Positions 8,274 through 16,996 of a DNA stretch of 51,307 bases are shown here, piece by piece. The translations under genes and the position numbers were made by a program. A model generated the notes under the pieces. The model did not search any database and was not told where the DNA came from. It worked only from the letters and a program-made list of their open reading frames with translations. Positions within the stretch are counted from its first letter, which is position 1; each line of letters begins with the position of its first letter. This stretch comes from Blastomonas sp. CACIA14H2 (GTDB taxonomy: Bacteria; Pseudomonadota; Alphaproteobacteria; Sphingomonadales; Sphingomonadaceae), in contig AYSC01000031.1 in the NCBI GenBank assembly GCA_000503195.1, positions 1-51,307 of the forward strand, read 5' to 3'.

Positions 8274-10670
8274 ATGAGCCCGATTCGCAAAACCCGTATC
8301 CGCGCCGCGACCACCACCGCTCTGGGCCTGCTCGCGCTCGGCGGCCTGCCGCAACAGGCATCGGCGCAGTCGACCGGTCCGCAGACGCCTTCCAGCGCGA
8401 GCGAGGCCGTGCCGCAGGAAATCATCGTCAGTGCGCGCCGCCGCGAGGAATCGCTGCAGGAGACGCCGGTCGCGGTCACCGTGTTCAGCGGCGAGGCGCT
8501 GGAGGATCGCCAGATCACCCAGACGCAGGATCTGGAGCGCTTCACCCCCAGCCTGCAGTTCAAGCCCGCAGGCCAGCTTTCGGGCAACAGCGCCGCCGCT
8601 GTCGTGTTCATCCGCGGCGTGGGCCAGGTCGACCCGACCGCAGCGGTCGATCCGGGTGTCGGCGTCTATATCGACGATGTCTATGTCGGCCGCTCGGTTG
8701 GCGGCACGATCGAGCTGGGTGATATCGCCAGCGTGCAGGTGCTCCGCGGTCCGCAGGGCACTTTGTTCGGCCGCAACACCATCGGCGGCGCGATCCTGGT
8801 CAACACGCGCGAGCCCGAGTTCGGCGAGTTTTCCGGCCGCAGTCGCCTGCGGACGGGGGAGGACAATCTGATCGAGGGATCGACCGCGCTCAATCTGCCG
8901 ATCGCGGAAAACCTCGCCGCTCGCGTCTCGGGCGGGTTCCGCAAGCGCGATGGCTATGTCCGGCGCCAGTTCGATGGGCTGCGGCTGGGCAATGACAATG
9001 TCTACACGCTCAACGCCTCGCTGAAATGGGAGGCATCGCCGAGCTTCACCCTGTTGGTGCGCGGCGACTATACCGAGCGCAACGAGAATGGCGCACCGTT
9101 CGTCTTTGCCGGGATCAACGAACAGGCCCCGGTCCCCGCGATTGCCAGTGTCGGTGCCGGATGCCCCGGCGCGACCATCCCGTTCGCGCCGCTGACGCCC
9201 GGCAACCCACGTTTCGGCGCGCCCAATGTGCCGCTGATCAACGATCCGCGCTGCGCCAACGATTTCTACAATCGCGGCCCCTATGTGAACGGCGGCACCG
9301 CGCCGGTGAGCAGCACCTCGAAGGTCTGGGGGCTGTCGGCCACCGCCAGCCTGGAGCTGTCCGAGGCGTTGACGGTCAAGAGCATCACCGCCTACCGCGA
9401 CACGCAGTCGCGCGGCATCCGCGACGCGGACAACACGCCGTTCGTCATCCTCACCACCGATGTCGGCGCGAAGTCGAAACAGTTCAGCCAGGAACTCCAG
9501 CTGCAGCTCGATGCCGGGCCGGTCAGCGGCATTCTGGGTGGCTATTATTTCGACGAGGATACCGACGAGCGCGCCTCGGTGCCGATTTCCTTCCCGCCGT
9601 CGCCGCCGGTGATCGCGTCAATCCTGGCCGGCGGACCGGGAAGCCGCGACCTCCAGCTGTCGGACCTCGAAACCAAGTCGTTCGCGGTGTTCGGCGAACT
9701 GAGCTGGGAGGTCGCCACGGGGCTCGAGCTCACCGGCGGGCTGCGCTATACCGAGGATCGCAAGACCTATCAGGGCACGGTGCTCAACCTGTTCCCCTCG
9801 ACCCGGCCCGATCCCGACCCGCTGCCGACGCTGGCGATCCCGCAGGGTGGTCCGCTGTTCATCTTCCCGACGCCCAACCGCGAGACCTTCTCCGCGCTCA
9901 CCGGATCGGCCAGCGTGCGCTACCAGGTCGCCGACTGGCTGAGCACCTATGTCTCCTATGCGCGCAGCTTCAAGTCGGGCGGTTTCAACACCCGTTACAA
10001 CGCCGCACCCGCGGGCAATGTGCCGATCCCGTTCGACGAGGAAACGGTGGACAGCTACGAACTCGGCGCGAAGATGGATTTCGGCGCGTTTCGCCTCAAT
10101 CTCGCGGCCTTCCAGGCGGACTATCAAGACATCCAGCTGATCTTCCGCGCCGGCCCCGTGCCGCTGCTGTTCAACGCAGGCAAGGCGCGCATCCGCGGGT
10201 TCGAGGCCGAAGCCTCGTATCGCAGCGGCGGGTTCTCGTTCGAGGCCTCAGCGAGCCTGCTCGACGACGACATCCTGTCGATCACTGCCGTGCCCGGGGC
10301 CACCGCGACCGTGCTGCCGGGTGACGACCTGCCGCTGACCCCCTCGTTCCAGGGCAGTTTCGGGATCGCCTATGATTTCCAGCTGACCGACGCAATGAAG
10401 CTGACCCCGCGCTTCGACGGGTCGTACACCTCGTCGCTGGTGTTCATCACGGGCAGCGTGCCGGAGATCGAGCAGGACGGCTATTTTGTCGGCAATGCCT
10501 CGCTGACGCTGTCGCACGAGGATGGCTGGAAGCTGCAGGGCGGCCTCACCAACCTGTTCGACGAACGCTACCTGATCCAGGGCAACGCCTCGCTGGCCAC
10601 CCTGGGCTATGCCGAGCGCATTTTCGCGCGGCCGCGGCAATGGTTCCTGCAGGCGAGCTTCGAATTCTGA
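8274..10670 (+). CDS. TonB-dependent outer membrane receptor
   Basis: A 798-residue receptor. A signal peptide (residues 1-32, ending QQASAQ) is followed by a plug domain with EIIVSARRREESLQETPVAVTVF, IRGVGQVDPTAAVDPGVGVY and the LRGPQGTLFGRNTIGGAI block, then a 22-strand barrel ending in the aromatic SFEF, the expected sorting signal for BamA. There is no STN signalling domain, so it is a transporter, not a transducer. Its place between two lignin-aromatic transcription units suggests uptake of hydroxycinnamates or lignin-derived oligomers, as TonB receptors do in Sphingobium SYK-6; the ligand is inferred. GGGGAGA lies 6 bases before the ATG. Confidence 0.92.
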   Translation: MSPIRKTRIRAATTTALGLLALGGLPQQASAQSTGPQTPSSASEAVPQEIIVSARRREESLQETPVAVTVFSGEALEDRQITQTQDLERFTPSLQFKPAGQLSGNSAAAVVFIRGVGQVDPTAAVDPGVGVYIDDVYVGRSVGGTIELGDIASVQVLRGPQGTLFGRNTIGGAILVNTREPEFGEFSGRSRLRTGEDNLIEGSTALNLPIAENLAARVSGGFRKRDGYVRRQFDGLRLGNDNVYTLNASLKWEASPSFTLLVRGDYTERNENGAPFVFAGINEQAPVPAIASVGAGCPGATIPFAPLTPGNPRFGAPNVPLINDPRCANDFYNRGPYVNGGTAPVSSTSKVWGLSATASLELSEALTVKSITAYRDTQSRGIRDADNTPFVILTTDVGAKSKQFSQELQLQLDAGPVSGILGGYYFDEDTDERASVPISFPPSPPVIASILAGGPGSRDLQLSDLETKSFAVFGELSWEVATGLELTGGLRYTEDRKTYQGTVLNLFPSTRPDPDPLPTLAIPQGGPLFIFPTPNRETFSALTGSASVRYQVADWLSTYVSYARSFKSGGFNTRYNAAPAGNVPIPFDEETVDSYELGAKMDFGAFRLNLAAFQADYQDIQLIFRAGPVPLLFNAGKARIRGFEAEASYRSGGFSFEASASLLDDDILSITAVPGATATVLPGDDLPLTPSFQGSFGIAYDFQLTDAMKLTPRFDGSYTSSLVFITGSVPEIEQDGYFVGNASLTLSHEDGWKLQGGLTNLFDERYLIQGNASLATLGYAERIFARPRQWFLQASFEF

Positions 10671-10705
10671 TGCCAGACGGCCTGGCGGGTGAAGCAAGCT
10701 ACGGT

Positions 10706-10726
10706 CAGATTTAGATTTTTCTTATG
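10706..10726 (+). repeat. direct repeat, right copy, after the TonB receptor gene
   Basis: Matches 8158-8178 at 19 of 21 bases in the same orientation. It overlaps the stop codon of the minus-strand LysR gene (ends 10722), so this copy sits between two convergent genes, where a promoter operator is not expected. Confidence 0.6.
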
Positions 10727-11885
10727 TTGTGCGGCTGGCATCGATTGCACCCGAGGCCAGCCGCAGCTGCTCGAGAAATGCCGCCTGTACCATGGTCGGG
10801 CGCCAGCCGCTGCGCATGGTGATTCCGATGGTCCGGCTCAGTTCGGCGGGGACTTCAGCGATGATGCCGAGCAAACCGGTGGAAAGCTCCAGTCCGACCT
10901 GGTCGGGCGAAAGCATCGCGAGAAAGTCGCTCGTCGCAAGGATCTGGCGGATGGCGATCACCGATCCGCATTCGATCGGAACCCGGGGCAGGGCCAGGCC
11001 CGCGCGCTCGAACATCGCGCGCCAGCGGGAATGGAGCGGCGTGCCGGTGGGCGAGGCGATCCACGGATATTCGGCCAGCTGCGCCAGGCTCGCCACGCCG
11101 CTGGCCAGCGGATGATCCTTGCGCCCAATGATCGCCGGCCGATCGAGAAACAGCGGCTGCTGCTCCACATCCTCACCCGGGGCGGGATCGCGCAATGCGC
11201 CGACGATGACATCCAGATCACCGTCGCGCAGCGGCTCGATCAGATCGATGAACGCGCCTTCGCTGATCAGGATGCGCGCCTCGGGATGCGCGAGATGAAA
11301 GGCCGCGACAGCCTCGGGCAGCACCCTGGCGCGCGACAGCGGCATCGCACCGACCGCGATCCGGTCCACCTCGCGTCCCTTCAGCGTCTCGATCTCGGCC
11401 AGACCCGCGCGCAACTCGGCGCGCGCCAGACGGAAGGCGCGGACCGTGCGGCGACCGCCATGGGTGAAGGCGATGCCCTTGCCGCGGCGTTCGACCAGCG
11501 GGCGGCGCAGAACGATGGCAAGATCGGCCAGAGCGCGGTGCAGCGCAGGTTGCGACAGGCCGGTGATCGCGCTGGCGCGTGCATAGCTGCCGCCTTCGGC
11601 CAGGGTCAGCAGCGCGCGCATCTGTGCCATCGTGACCAACGGGCTGCCGATATGGTCGAGCGCGCGTTCGATGCGCGGGGTGAGCACAGCCGCCGCTTCG
11701 GTCGGCTGCATGCCCTCGGGCAAGCGGTGGAACAATGCGATGCCGAGCTGCGCTTCGAGCTTCGACAGGCCCTGGGTGATGGCGGGCTGCGAGATGTTCA
11801 CGTGCGTCGCAGCGGCGGAAATGCTGCCGAGCCGCGTGATCGCCACCACCGATCGCAGATGGCGCAGGTTGAGGCTTTCCATCAT
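10722..11885 (-). CDS. LysR family regulator with two winged-helix domains
   Basis: A 387-residue regulator, about 80 residues longer than usual for the family. The extra length is a second DNA-binding module: helix-turn-helix 1 at about residues 8-68 (VVAITRLGSISAAATHVNIS, SQPAITQGLSKLEAQLG) and helix-turn-helix 2 at about 88-150 (LLTLAEGGSYARASAITGLS, SQPALHRALADLA). A standard LysR effector domain follows from about residue 170. GGAGGT precedes the ATG at 11885. The gene is on the minus strand between the TonB receptor gene (convergent) and the second MarR gene. It plausibly controls the ferulate genes, but no target is shown. Confidence 0.85.
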   Translation of the reverse strand: MMESLNLRHLRSVVAITRLGSISAAATHVNISQPAITQGLSKLEAQLGIALFHRLPEGMQPTEAAAVLTPRIERALDHIGSPLVTMAQMRALLTLAEGGSYARASAITGLSQPALHRALADLAIVLRRPLVERRGKGIAFTHGGRRTVRAFRLARAELRAGLAEIETLKGREVDRIAVGAMPLSRARVLPEAVAAFHLAHPEARILISEGAFIDLIEPLRDGDLDVIVGALRDPAPGEDVEQQPLFLDRPAIIGRKDHPLASGVASLAQLAEYPWIASPTGTPLHSRWRAMFERAGLALPRVPIECGSVIAIRQILATSDFLAMLSPDQVGLELSTGLLGIIAEVPAELSRTIGITMRSGWRPTMVQAAFLEQLRLASGAIDASRTT

Positions 11886-11943
11886 GATCCCGCGACCTCC
11901 GGATCAGGCCACACGGATCGCGCGCCGCACGGCCATGTCGCGA

Positions 11944-12387
11944 CTAACCGTGCTTGCGGATCAGGCGCAGCCCGTCGAGCAGGGCGGCCACCTTGGTCTC
12001 GTCGAACAGATCCTGAAAGCGCTGTTCATGCGTGTTGATCGCCTTGCGCGCGTCTTGGGCCATCGCCTCGCCGGCAGGCGAGAGGAACAGCGCCTGCGAC
12101 CGCCCATCGACCGGCGCGCGATAGATCAGGTCCCGGCGGAAAAGCCCCGCGATCAGCGGCACCATGTTCGCGCGCTTGATCGCGAGCAGCCGTCCCACAT
12201 CACTTTGCGTGCAGCCGGGGGAGGATTCGATGACGAGCAGGATCGACGCCTCGACCGGGCGCAGCCCCGTCTCGCGCAGCGTCGCGGCCAGGTCCGCCAT
12301 CATCACGCTCGACGCGCGGCGCAGCTGATAACCCAGCAGGGCATCGAGCGGATCGTGCAGCGTGGCGGGCGGTTCGTTTCTGGCCAT
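11944..12387 (-). CDS. MarR family transcriptional regulator of the ferulate operon
   Basis: A 147-residue MarR protein with the winged helix at about residues 45-110 (VEASILLVIESSPGCTQSDVG, LLAIKRANMVPLIAGLFRR, then the wing with VDGRSQALFLSP). It is divergent from the vanillin dehydrogenase-hydratase/lyase-ferA operon, and a 21-base palindrome lies between them (12423-12443). This arrangement matches the divergent MarR repressor FerC of the SYK-6 ferBA operon, which is relieved by hydroxycinnamoyl-CoAs; the same effector is inferred here. The ribosome site (GGGG-TAAAG) is weak, as often in autorepressed genes. Confidence 0.87.
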   Translation of the reverse strand: MARNEPPATLHDPLDALLGYQLRRASSVMMADLAATLRETGLRPVEASILLVIESSPGCTQSDVGRLLAIKRANMVPLIAGLFRRDLIYRAPVDGRSQALFLSPAGEAMAQDARKAINTHEQRFQDLFDETKVAALLDGLRLIRKHG

Positions 12388-12422
12388 AAGCGGCTTTACC
12401 CCGATTGCATCGCTTGGCCAAT

Positions 12423-12443
12423 ATTGATATGCGACATATCAAT
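12423..12443. promoter_or_regulatory. palindromic MarR operator candidate in the divergent marR/vdh promoter
   Basis: Perfect 9-base arms ATTGATATG and CATATCAAT separated by CGA. It is placed 36 bases from the marR start and 20 bases before the vanillin dehydrogenase ATG, so a bound dimer would block both divergent promoters. Symmetry and position are seen directly; the regulator assignment is inference. Confidence 0.7.
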
Positions 12444-12462
12444 CAACGAGAGGATGGTTCCG

Positions 12463-13908
12463 ATGTTCAAGACGGATTTGCTGATCGGCGGACGGGCAAT
12501 CGAAGCCGCAAGCCAGTTCGACCGGATGAACCCGTTGACCGGCGATGTGGCGACGCGCGCGGCAGCGGCAACAGTGGCCGATGCGGCTGCGGCGGCGGAT
12601 GCGGCCGAGGCGGCGCTGCCCGGCTGGGCGGCGCTCGGGCCGGGCGCACGCCGTGCGGCGCTGACTCGCGCAGCCGACGCGATGGTCGCGCGCCAGGCCG
12701 AATTCATCGCCGCGATGCAGGCGGAAACCGGCGCGACGGCCGCCTGGGCCGGGTTCAACCACATGCTCGCGGTCAATATGGTGCGCGAGGCGGCGGCGAT
12801 GACGACGCAGATCGGTGGCGAGGTGATCCCGTCCGACAAGCCGGGCTGCATCGCCATGGCGGTGCGCGAGCCGGCCGGCGTGGTGCTGGGCATCGCGCCG
12901 TGGAATGCGCCGATCATACTGGGCGTGCGCGCCATCGCGATGCCGCTCGCCTGCGGCAATACGGTCGTGCTTAAGGCTTCGGAGCAATGCCCGGAAACGC
13001 ACGCGCTGATCGCGCGCTGCTTCATCGAGGCCGGGCTGGGCGATGGCGTCGTCAACCTCGTCACCAACGCGCCGCAGGATGCGGGCGAGGTGGTCGGTGC
13101 GCTGATCGACCATCCGGCGGTGCGGCGCGTCAACTTTACCGGTTCGACCGCGGTCGGCCGCATCATCGCCAAACGGGCTGCCGAGCATCTCAAGCCTTGT
13201 CTGCTCGAACTGGGGGGCAAGGCACCGCTGCTCGTGCTCGACGATGCCGATCTCGACGAGGCGGTGAAGGCGGCGGCGTTCGGCGCGTTCATGAACCAGG
13301 GGCAGATCTGCATGTCGACCGAGCGGATCATCGTGGTCGATGCGGTGGCCGACGCCTTTGTACAGAAATTCGCGGCGAAGGTCGCGACGCTCGGCGTCGG
13401 CGATCCGCGCGAGGGCAAGGCGGCGCTGGGCGCGGTGATCGATCGCAAGACCGTCGAGCATGTCGATGGGCTGGTACGCGACGCGCTCGCCGATGGGGCA
13501 AGGCTCGCTTGCGGCGGAGATGCGGACGGCGTGCTGATGCCCGCGCATGTCGTGGATCGCGTCACTCCCGAAATGCGCCTGTTCCGCGAGGAGAGTTTCG
13601 GCCCGGTGGTCGCGGTGATCCGCGCAGCCGACGAGGCCGATGCGATCGCGCTTGCCAACGATACGGAGTACGGCCTGTCTGCCTCGGTGTTCACCCGCGA
13701 CATCGCGCGGGGGCTCAGGGTGGCCAGGGCGATCAAGTCGGGCATCTGCCATGTCAACGGCCCCACGGTGCACGACGAGGCGCAGATGCCCTTCGGCGGG
13801 GTCAAGGCCTCGGGCTATGGTCGCTTTGGCGGCAAGGCGGGCATCGACGCGTTCACCGAATTGCGCTGGATCACGATCGAGACCGAACCGGGCCATTATC
13901 CCATCTGA
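12463..13908 (+). CDS. ligV: vanillin (aromatic aldehyde) dehydrogenase
   Basis: A 481-residue NAD(P)-dependent aldehyde dehydrogenase. Expected to oxidise vanillin, 4-hydroxybenzaldehyde or protocatechualdehyde released by the hydratase/lyase to the acid. Visible motifs are the coenzyme-binding IAPWNAPIILG (144-154), the second Rossmann segment NFTGSTAVGRIIA, catalytic Glu249 in LELGGKAPL and nucleophile Cys283 in NQGQICMSTE. The length and the opening LLIGGRAIEAASQFDRMNP fit LigV/Vdh proteins. The ATG at 12463 has AGAGGA upstream; one at 12454 is too close to that site. First gene of a four-gene plus-strand operon. Confidence 0.88.
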   Translation: MFKTDLLIGGRAIEAASQFDRMNPLTGDVATRAAAATVADAAAAADAAEAALPGWAALGPGARRAALTRAADAMVARQAEFIAAMQAETGATAAWAGFNHMLAVNMVREAAAMTTQIGGEVIPSDKPGCIAMAVREPAGVVLGIAPWNAPIILGVRAIAMPLACGNTVVLKASEQCPETHALIARCFIEAGLGDGVVNLVTNAPQDAGEVVGALIDHPAVRRVNFTGSTAVGRIIAKRAAEHLKPCLLELGGKAPLLVLDDADLDEAVKAAAFGAFMNQGQICMSTERIIVVDAVADAFVQKFAAKVATLGVGDPREGKAALGAVIDRKTVEHVDGLVRDALADGARLACGGDADGVLMPAHVVDRVTPEMRLFREESFGPVVAVIRAADEADAIALANDTEYGLSASVFTRDIARGLRVARAIKSGICHVNGPTVHDEAQMPFGGVKASGYGRFGGKAGIDAFTELRWITIETEPGHYPI

Positions 13909-13954
13909 ACGGATCCCAATGCACCATGATCTCCTCAAGAAAGGCTGCGAACCG

Positions 13955-14791
13955 ATGACCGAACGTACCGAAGAAGAAACCGTCGCCTATACGGTGACCG
14001 ACCGCATCGCCTGGGTGAAGTTCAACCGGCCCGAAAAGCGCAATTGCATGAGCCCCAGGCTCAACCGCCAGATGGGCCGGGTGCTCGACGAGCTGGAATT
14101 TCGCGAGGATGTCGGCGTCGTCGTGCTGACCGGCGAAGGCACCAGCTGGTCGGCGGGCATGGATCTCAAGGAATATTTTCGCGAGACCGAGGCGCAGGGA
14201 CTGAGCGCCACCCGCCAGGCGCAGCGCGAGGCCTATGGCTGGTGGCGGCGGCTGCGCTGGTACCAGAAGCCGACGATCGCGATGGTCAACGGCTGGTGCT
14301 TCGGCGGCGGCTATGGCCCGCTGTTCGGCTGCGACCTTGCCTTTGCCGCGGACGAGGCGACCTTCGGCCTGTCCGAGATCAACTGGGGCATCCTGCCCGG
14401 CGGTGGGGCCTCCAAGGTCGCGACCGAGCTGATGCCGTTCCGCAAGGCGATGTACCACGCGATGATGGGCGAGAATATCGACGGCAAGACCGCGGCCGAA
14501 TGGGGGCTGGTCAACGAATCGCTGCCGCTGGCTCAGCTCCAGGCGCGGGTCGAGCAGGTGGCGAAGGTGCTGCTGGAAAAGAACCCGGTGGCGCTCAAGG
14601 CGACCAAGGACGCCATCCGCCGCGTGCGCGAGATGACCTATGACAATGCCGAGGATTTCCTCATCCGCGCGCAGGAAGCCGCGAACAGCTTCGACAACGA
14701 TGGCCGCAAGGAAGGCATCAAGCAGTTCATCGACGACAAGACCTACAAGCCGGGTCTGGGCGCCTATGATGTCAGCAAGCAGCCCGCCTGA
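13955..14791 (+). CDS. ferB: p-hydroxycinnamoyl-CoA hydratase/lyase (copy 2, FerB-like)
   Basis: A 278-residue crotonase-fold enzyme with the same landmarks as copy 1: NRPEKRNCMSP, SWSAGMDLKEYFRE, GWCFGGGYGPL and LSEINWGILPGG with the catalytic Glu. It lies between vanillin dehydrogenase and the feruloyl-CoA synthetase, the order expected for a ferulate operon: FerA makes feruloyl-CoA, this enzyme gives vanillin and acetyl-CoA, and the dehydrogenase makes vanillate. The start at 13955 follows AAGAAAGG; an ATG at 13919 lacks a site. The ferA ATG follows after 18 bases. Confidence 0.9.
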   Translation: MTERTEEETVAYTVTDRIAWVKFNRPEKRNCMSPRLNRQMGRVLDELEFREDVGVVVLTGEGTSWSAGMDLKEYFRETEAQGLSATRQAQREAYGWWRRLRWYQKPTIAMVNGWCFGGGYGPLFGCDLAFAADEATFGLSEINWGILPGGGASKVATELMPFRKAMYHAMMGENIDGKTAAEWGLVNESLPLAQLQARVEQVAKVLLEKNPVALKATKDAIRRVREMTYDNAEDFLIRAQEAANSFDNDGRKEGIKQFIDDKTYKPGLGAYDVSKQPA

Positions 14792-14809
14792 ACCCGGAGC
14801 GCCGAGCCG

Positions 14810-16942
14810 ATGATCGATCTGGAATCCTCGTCCGTGGCAATGTCGCCGCAGCGTGACCTTCGCCGCCTGCTCTCGCCGCGATCGGTGGCGGTGGTGGGCG
14901 CATCGGACAAGCCCGGCGCGCTCGGCGCGTCGGTCGTGTCCAATCTCGACCGCAACGGCTTTGCGGGACCGGTCCACCTGATCAATCCCAAACGCACCGA
15001 GATTGCAGGCCGGAAATGCCTGGCCTCGATCGACGAACTGCCGCTCGACGTCGATGTCGCGGTGCTCGCGATCCCGCGTGCGGGGGTGCTCGATGCGGTG
15101 CGCGCGCTGGCAGCGCGGCGGTGCGGCGCGGCGATCATCTTCTCCGCCGGGTTTGCCGAGGGCGGCGAGCAGGGGCTGGCCGACCAGCGCGAGCTCGCGC
15201 GGATCGCGGACGAAGCGGGCATGGTGATCGAAGGCCCCAATTGCCTGGGCCTGGTCAACTATGCCGAGCGCATTCCGCTGACCTTTGTCGAGACGCTGGT
15301 GCCGTCCCCTGGCCCGGGGGGCGGCATCGGCATCGTGTCGCAATCGGGCGCGATGGCGGCGGTGCTGGCGACGACCTTCCTGTCGCGCGCGATGAACGTG
15401 ACCTTGTCGGTCTCGACCGGCAACGAGGCAGGTTCGGGGGTCGAGGACTATGTCGAGCATCTGATCGCCGATCCCGCGACGCGGGTGATCGCGATGATCG
15501 TCGAGCAGTTTCGCCAGCCGCAGCGCTTTCTTGCGGCGGCGCGGGCGGCGCGCGCGGCGGGCAAGCCGGTCGTGCTGCTGCATCCGGGCAAGTCGAGCGC
15601 GGCGCGCGAGAGCGCGGCGACGCATACCGGCGCGATGGCGGGCGATCATGCGCTGATGCGCGCGATGGTCGAGCGCGCGGGCGTGGTCATCGCCGAGACG
15701 CTGGAAGAGCTCGGCGACATTGCCGAGATCGCGTCGCGCTGCCCGGCGCTGCCGAGCGGCGGCGTTGCGGTGCTGGGCGAATCGGGCGCGTTCAAGGCGC
15801 TGATGCTCGACCTGTGCGAGGAACTTGCGCTCGACCTGCCGGTGCTAACCGACAGCAACGCGCCCGCCGTGCGCGCGGCGATGCCCGATTTCGTCGCGGT
15901 CAGCAATCCGCTCGACATTACCGCGCAGGGGCTGGTCGAACCGGCCATCTATGCGCGGCTTGTCACCGCGCTGCAGGCGGACGATCGCTTCGGCTGCATC
16001 GTCACGGGCATTATCCAGACCGACGCGACGACGATCGGCATCAAGCTGCCGCCGCTGCTCAGCGCGGTCGAGGGCGGCGAACGCACCAAGCCCGTGATCT
16101 ATGCCAGCCTCGACGAAGGCACGGTGCTGCCGCCCGACATCCTGCACAGGCTGCGCATGGCGGGCGTGCCGGTCTTCCCCAGCACCGAGCGCGCCTTTCG
16201 GGCGATCGCGCGGCTGGTGGCGCTCGGTCAGCGCGACCTCACCGAGCGGGCGCCCGATCCGCTGCCGCTCGACCCGCCGCTTTGGCGCGGGGTCATTCCC
16301 GAGTATCAGGCCAAGGCGCTTCTCCAGCCTGCGGGCGTTTCCTTCCCGCAGGGTCACTTGGCCGCAACCGCCGAAGAGGCGGCACAGATTGCCGCGCGCA
16401 TCGGCTATCCGGTGGCGATCAAGGCCCAGGCGGCGGCGCTCGGGCACAAGAGCGATGCGGGCGGGGTGATCCTGAACCTCGCCGACAAGGCCGCGCTGCT
16501 TTCCGCGTGGGACCGTCTCCATGCCAATGTCGCGGCCTATGACGCGAGCCTGGCGCTCGACGGCGTGCTGGTCGAGGCGATGGGCAGACGCGGGCTCGAA
16601 CTCATCGTCGGCGCGAAGCGCGATGCGCAATGGGGTCCGGTGGTGCTGGTCGGCTTTGGCGGCGTGACCGCGGAACTGCAGCACGATGCGCGGCTGATTA
16701 CGCCCGACATGACCGAGGCGGCGATCGTCGCCGAACTGGGCAGGCTCAAGAGTGCCGCATTGCTGCACGGCTATCGCGGCTCGCCTGCGCTCGACGTCCC
16801 GGCGGTCGCCCGGCTTGCGATGCGGATAATGGATATCATGACCGGCACGCCCGAAATTTCGGAAGTCGATCTGAACCCCGTGATCGTCTATCCGCAGGGC
16901 GAAGGCGTCGTCGCGCTCGATGCATTGATTTACACGCACTGA
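14810..16942 (+). CDS. ferA: feruloyl-CoA synthetase (ADP-forming acyl-CoA synthetase type)
   Basis: A 710-residue fused alpha-beta acyl-CoA synthetase of the NDP-forming class, the type used by SYK-6 FerA, not the AMP-forming FCS of pseudomonads. Domains in order: CoA-binding Rossmann (about 20-150, SVAVVGASDKPG), succinyl-CoA ligase-like (about 165-300) with GIVSQSGAMA and the probable phospho-His272 in THTGAMAG, a second flavodoxin-like ligase part, and a C-terminal ATP-grasp domain (about 485-710: VAIKAQAAALGHKSDAGGV, ISEVDLNPVIVYPQ). Activates ferulate and p-coumarate with CoA and ATP for the hydratase/lyase next door. Confidence 0.88.
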   Translation: MIDLESSSVAMSPQRDLRRLLSPRSVAVVGASDKPGALGASVVSNLDRNGFAGPVHLINPKRTEIAGRKCLASIDELPLDVDVAVLAIPRAGVLDAVRALAARRCGAAIIFSAGFAEGGEQGLADQRELARIADEAGMVIEGPNCLGLVNYAERIPLTFVETLVPSPGPGGGIGIVSQSGAMAAVLATTFLSRAMNVTLSVSTGNEAGSGVEDYVEHLIADPATRVIAMIVEQFRQPQRFLAAARAARAAGKPVVLLHPGKSSAARESAATHTGAMAGDHALMRAMVERAGVVIAETLEELGDIAEIASRCPALPSGGVAVLGESGAFKALMLDLCEELALDLPVLTDSNAPAVRAAMPDFVAVSNPLDITAQGLVEPAIYARLVTALQADDRFGCIVTGIIQTDATTIGIKLPPLLSAVEGGERTKPVIYASLDEGTVLPPDILHRLRMAGVPVFPSTERAFRAIARLVALGQRDLTERAPDPLPLDPPLWRGVIPEYQAKALLQPAGVSFPQGHLAATAEEAAQIAARIGYPVAIKAQAAALGHKSDAGGVILNLADKAALLSAWDRLHANVAAYDASLALDGVLVEAMGRRGLELIVGAKRDAQWGPVVLVGFGGVTAELQHDARLITPDMTEAAIVAELGRLKSAALLHGYRGSPALDVPAVARLAMRIMDIMTGTPEISEVDLNPVIVYPQGEGVVALDALIYTH

Positions 16943-16996
16943 GCGGCTCACCGGTCTTCAGGACCGGGAGCACATGACGGCGGGAGGGAGAGGATT

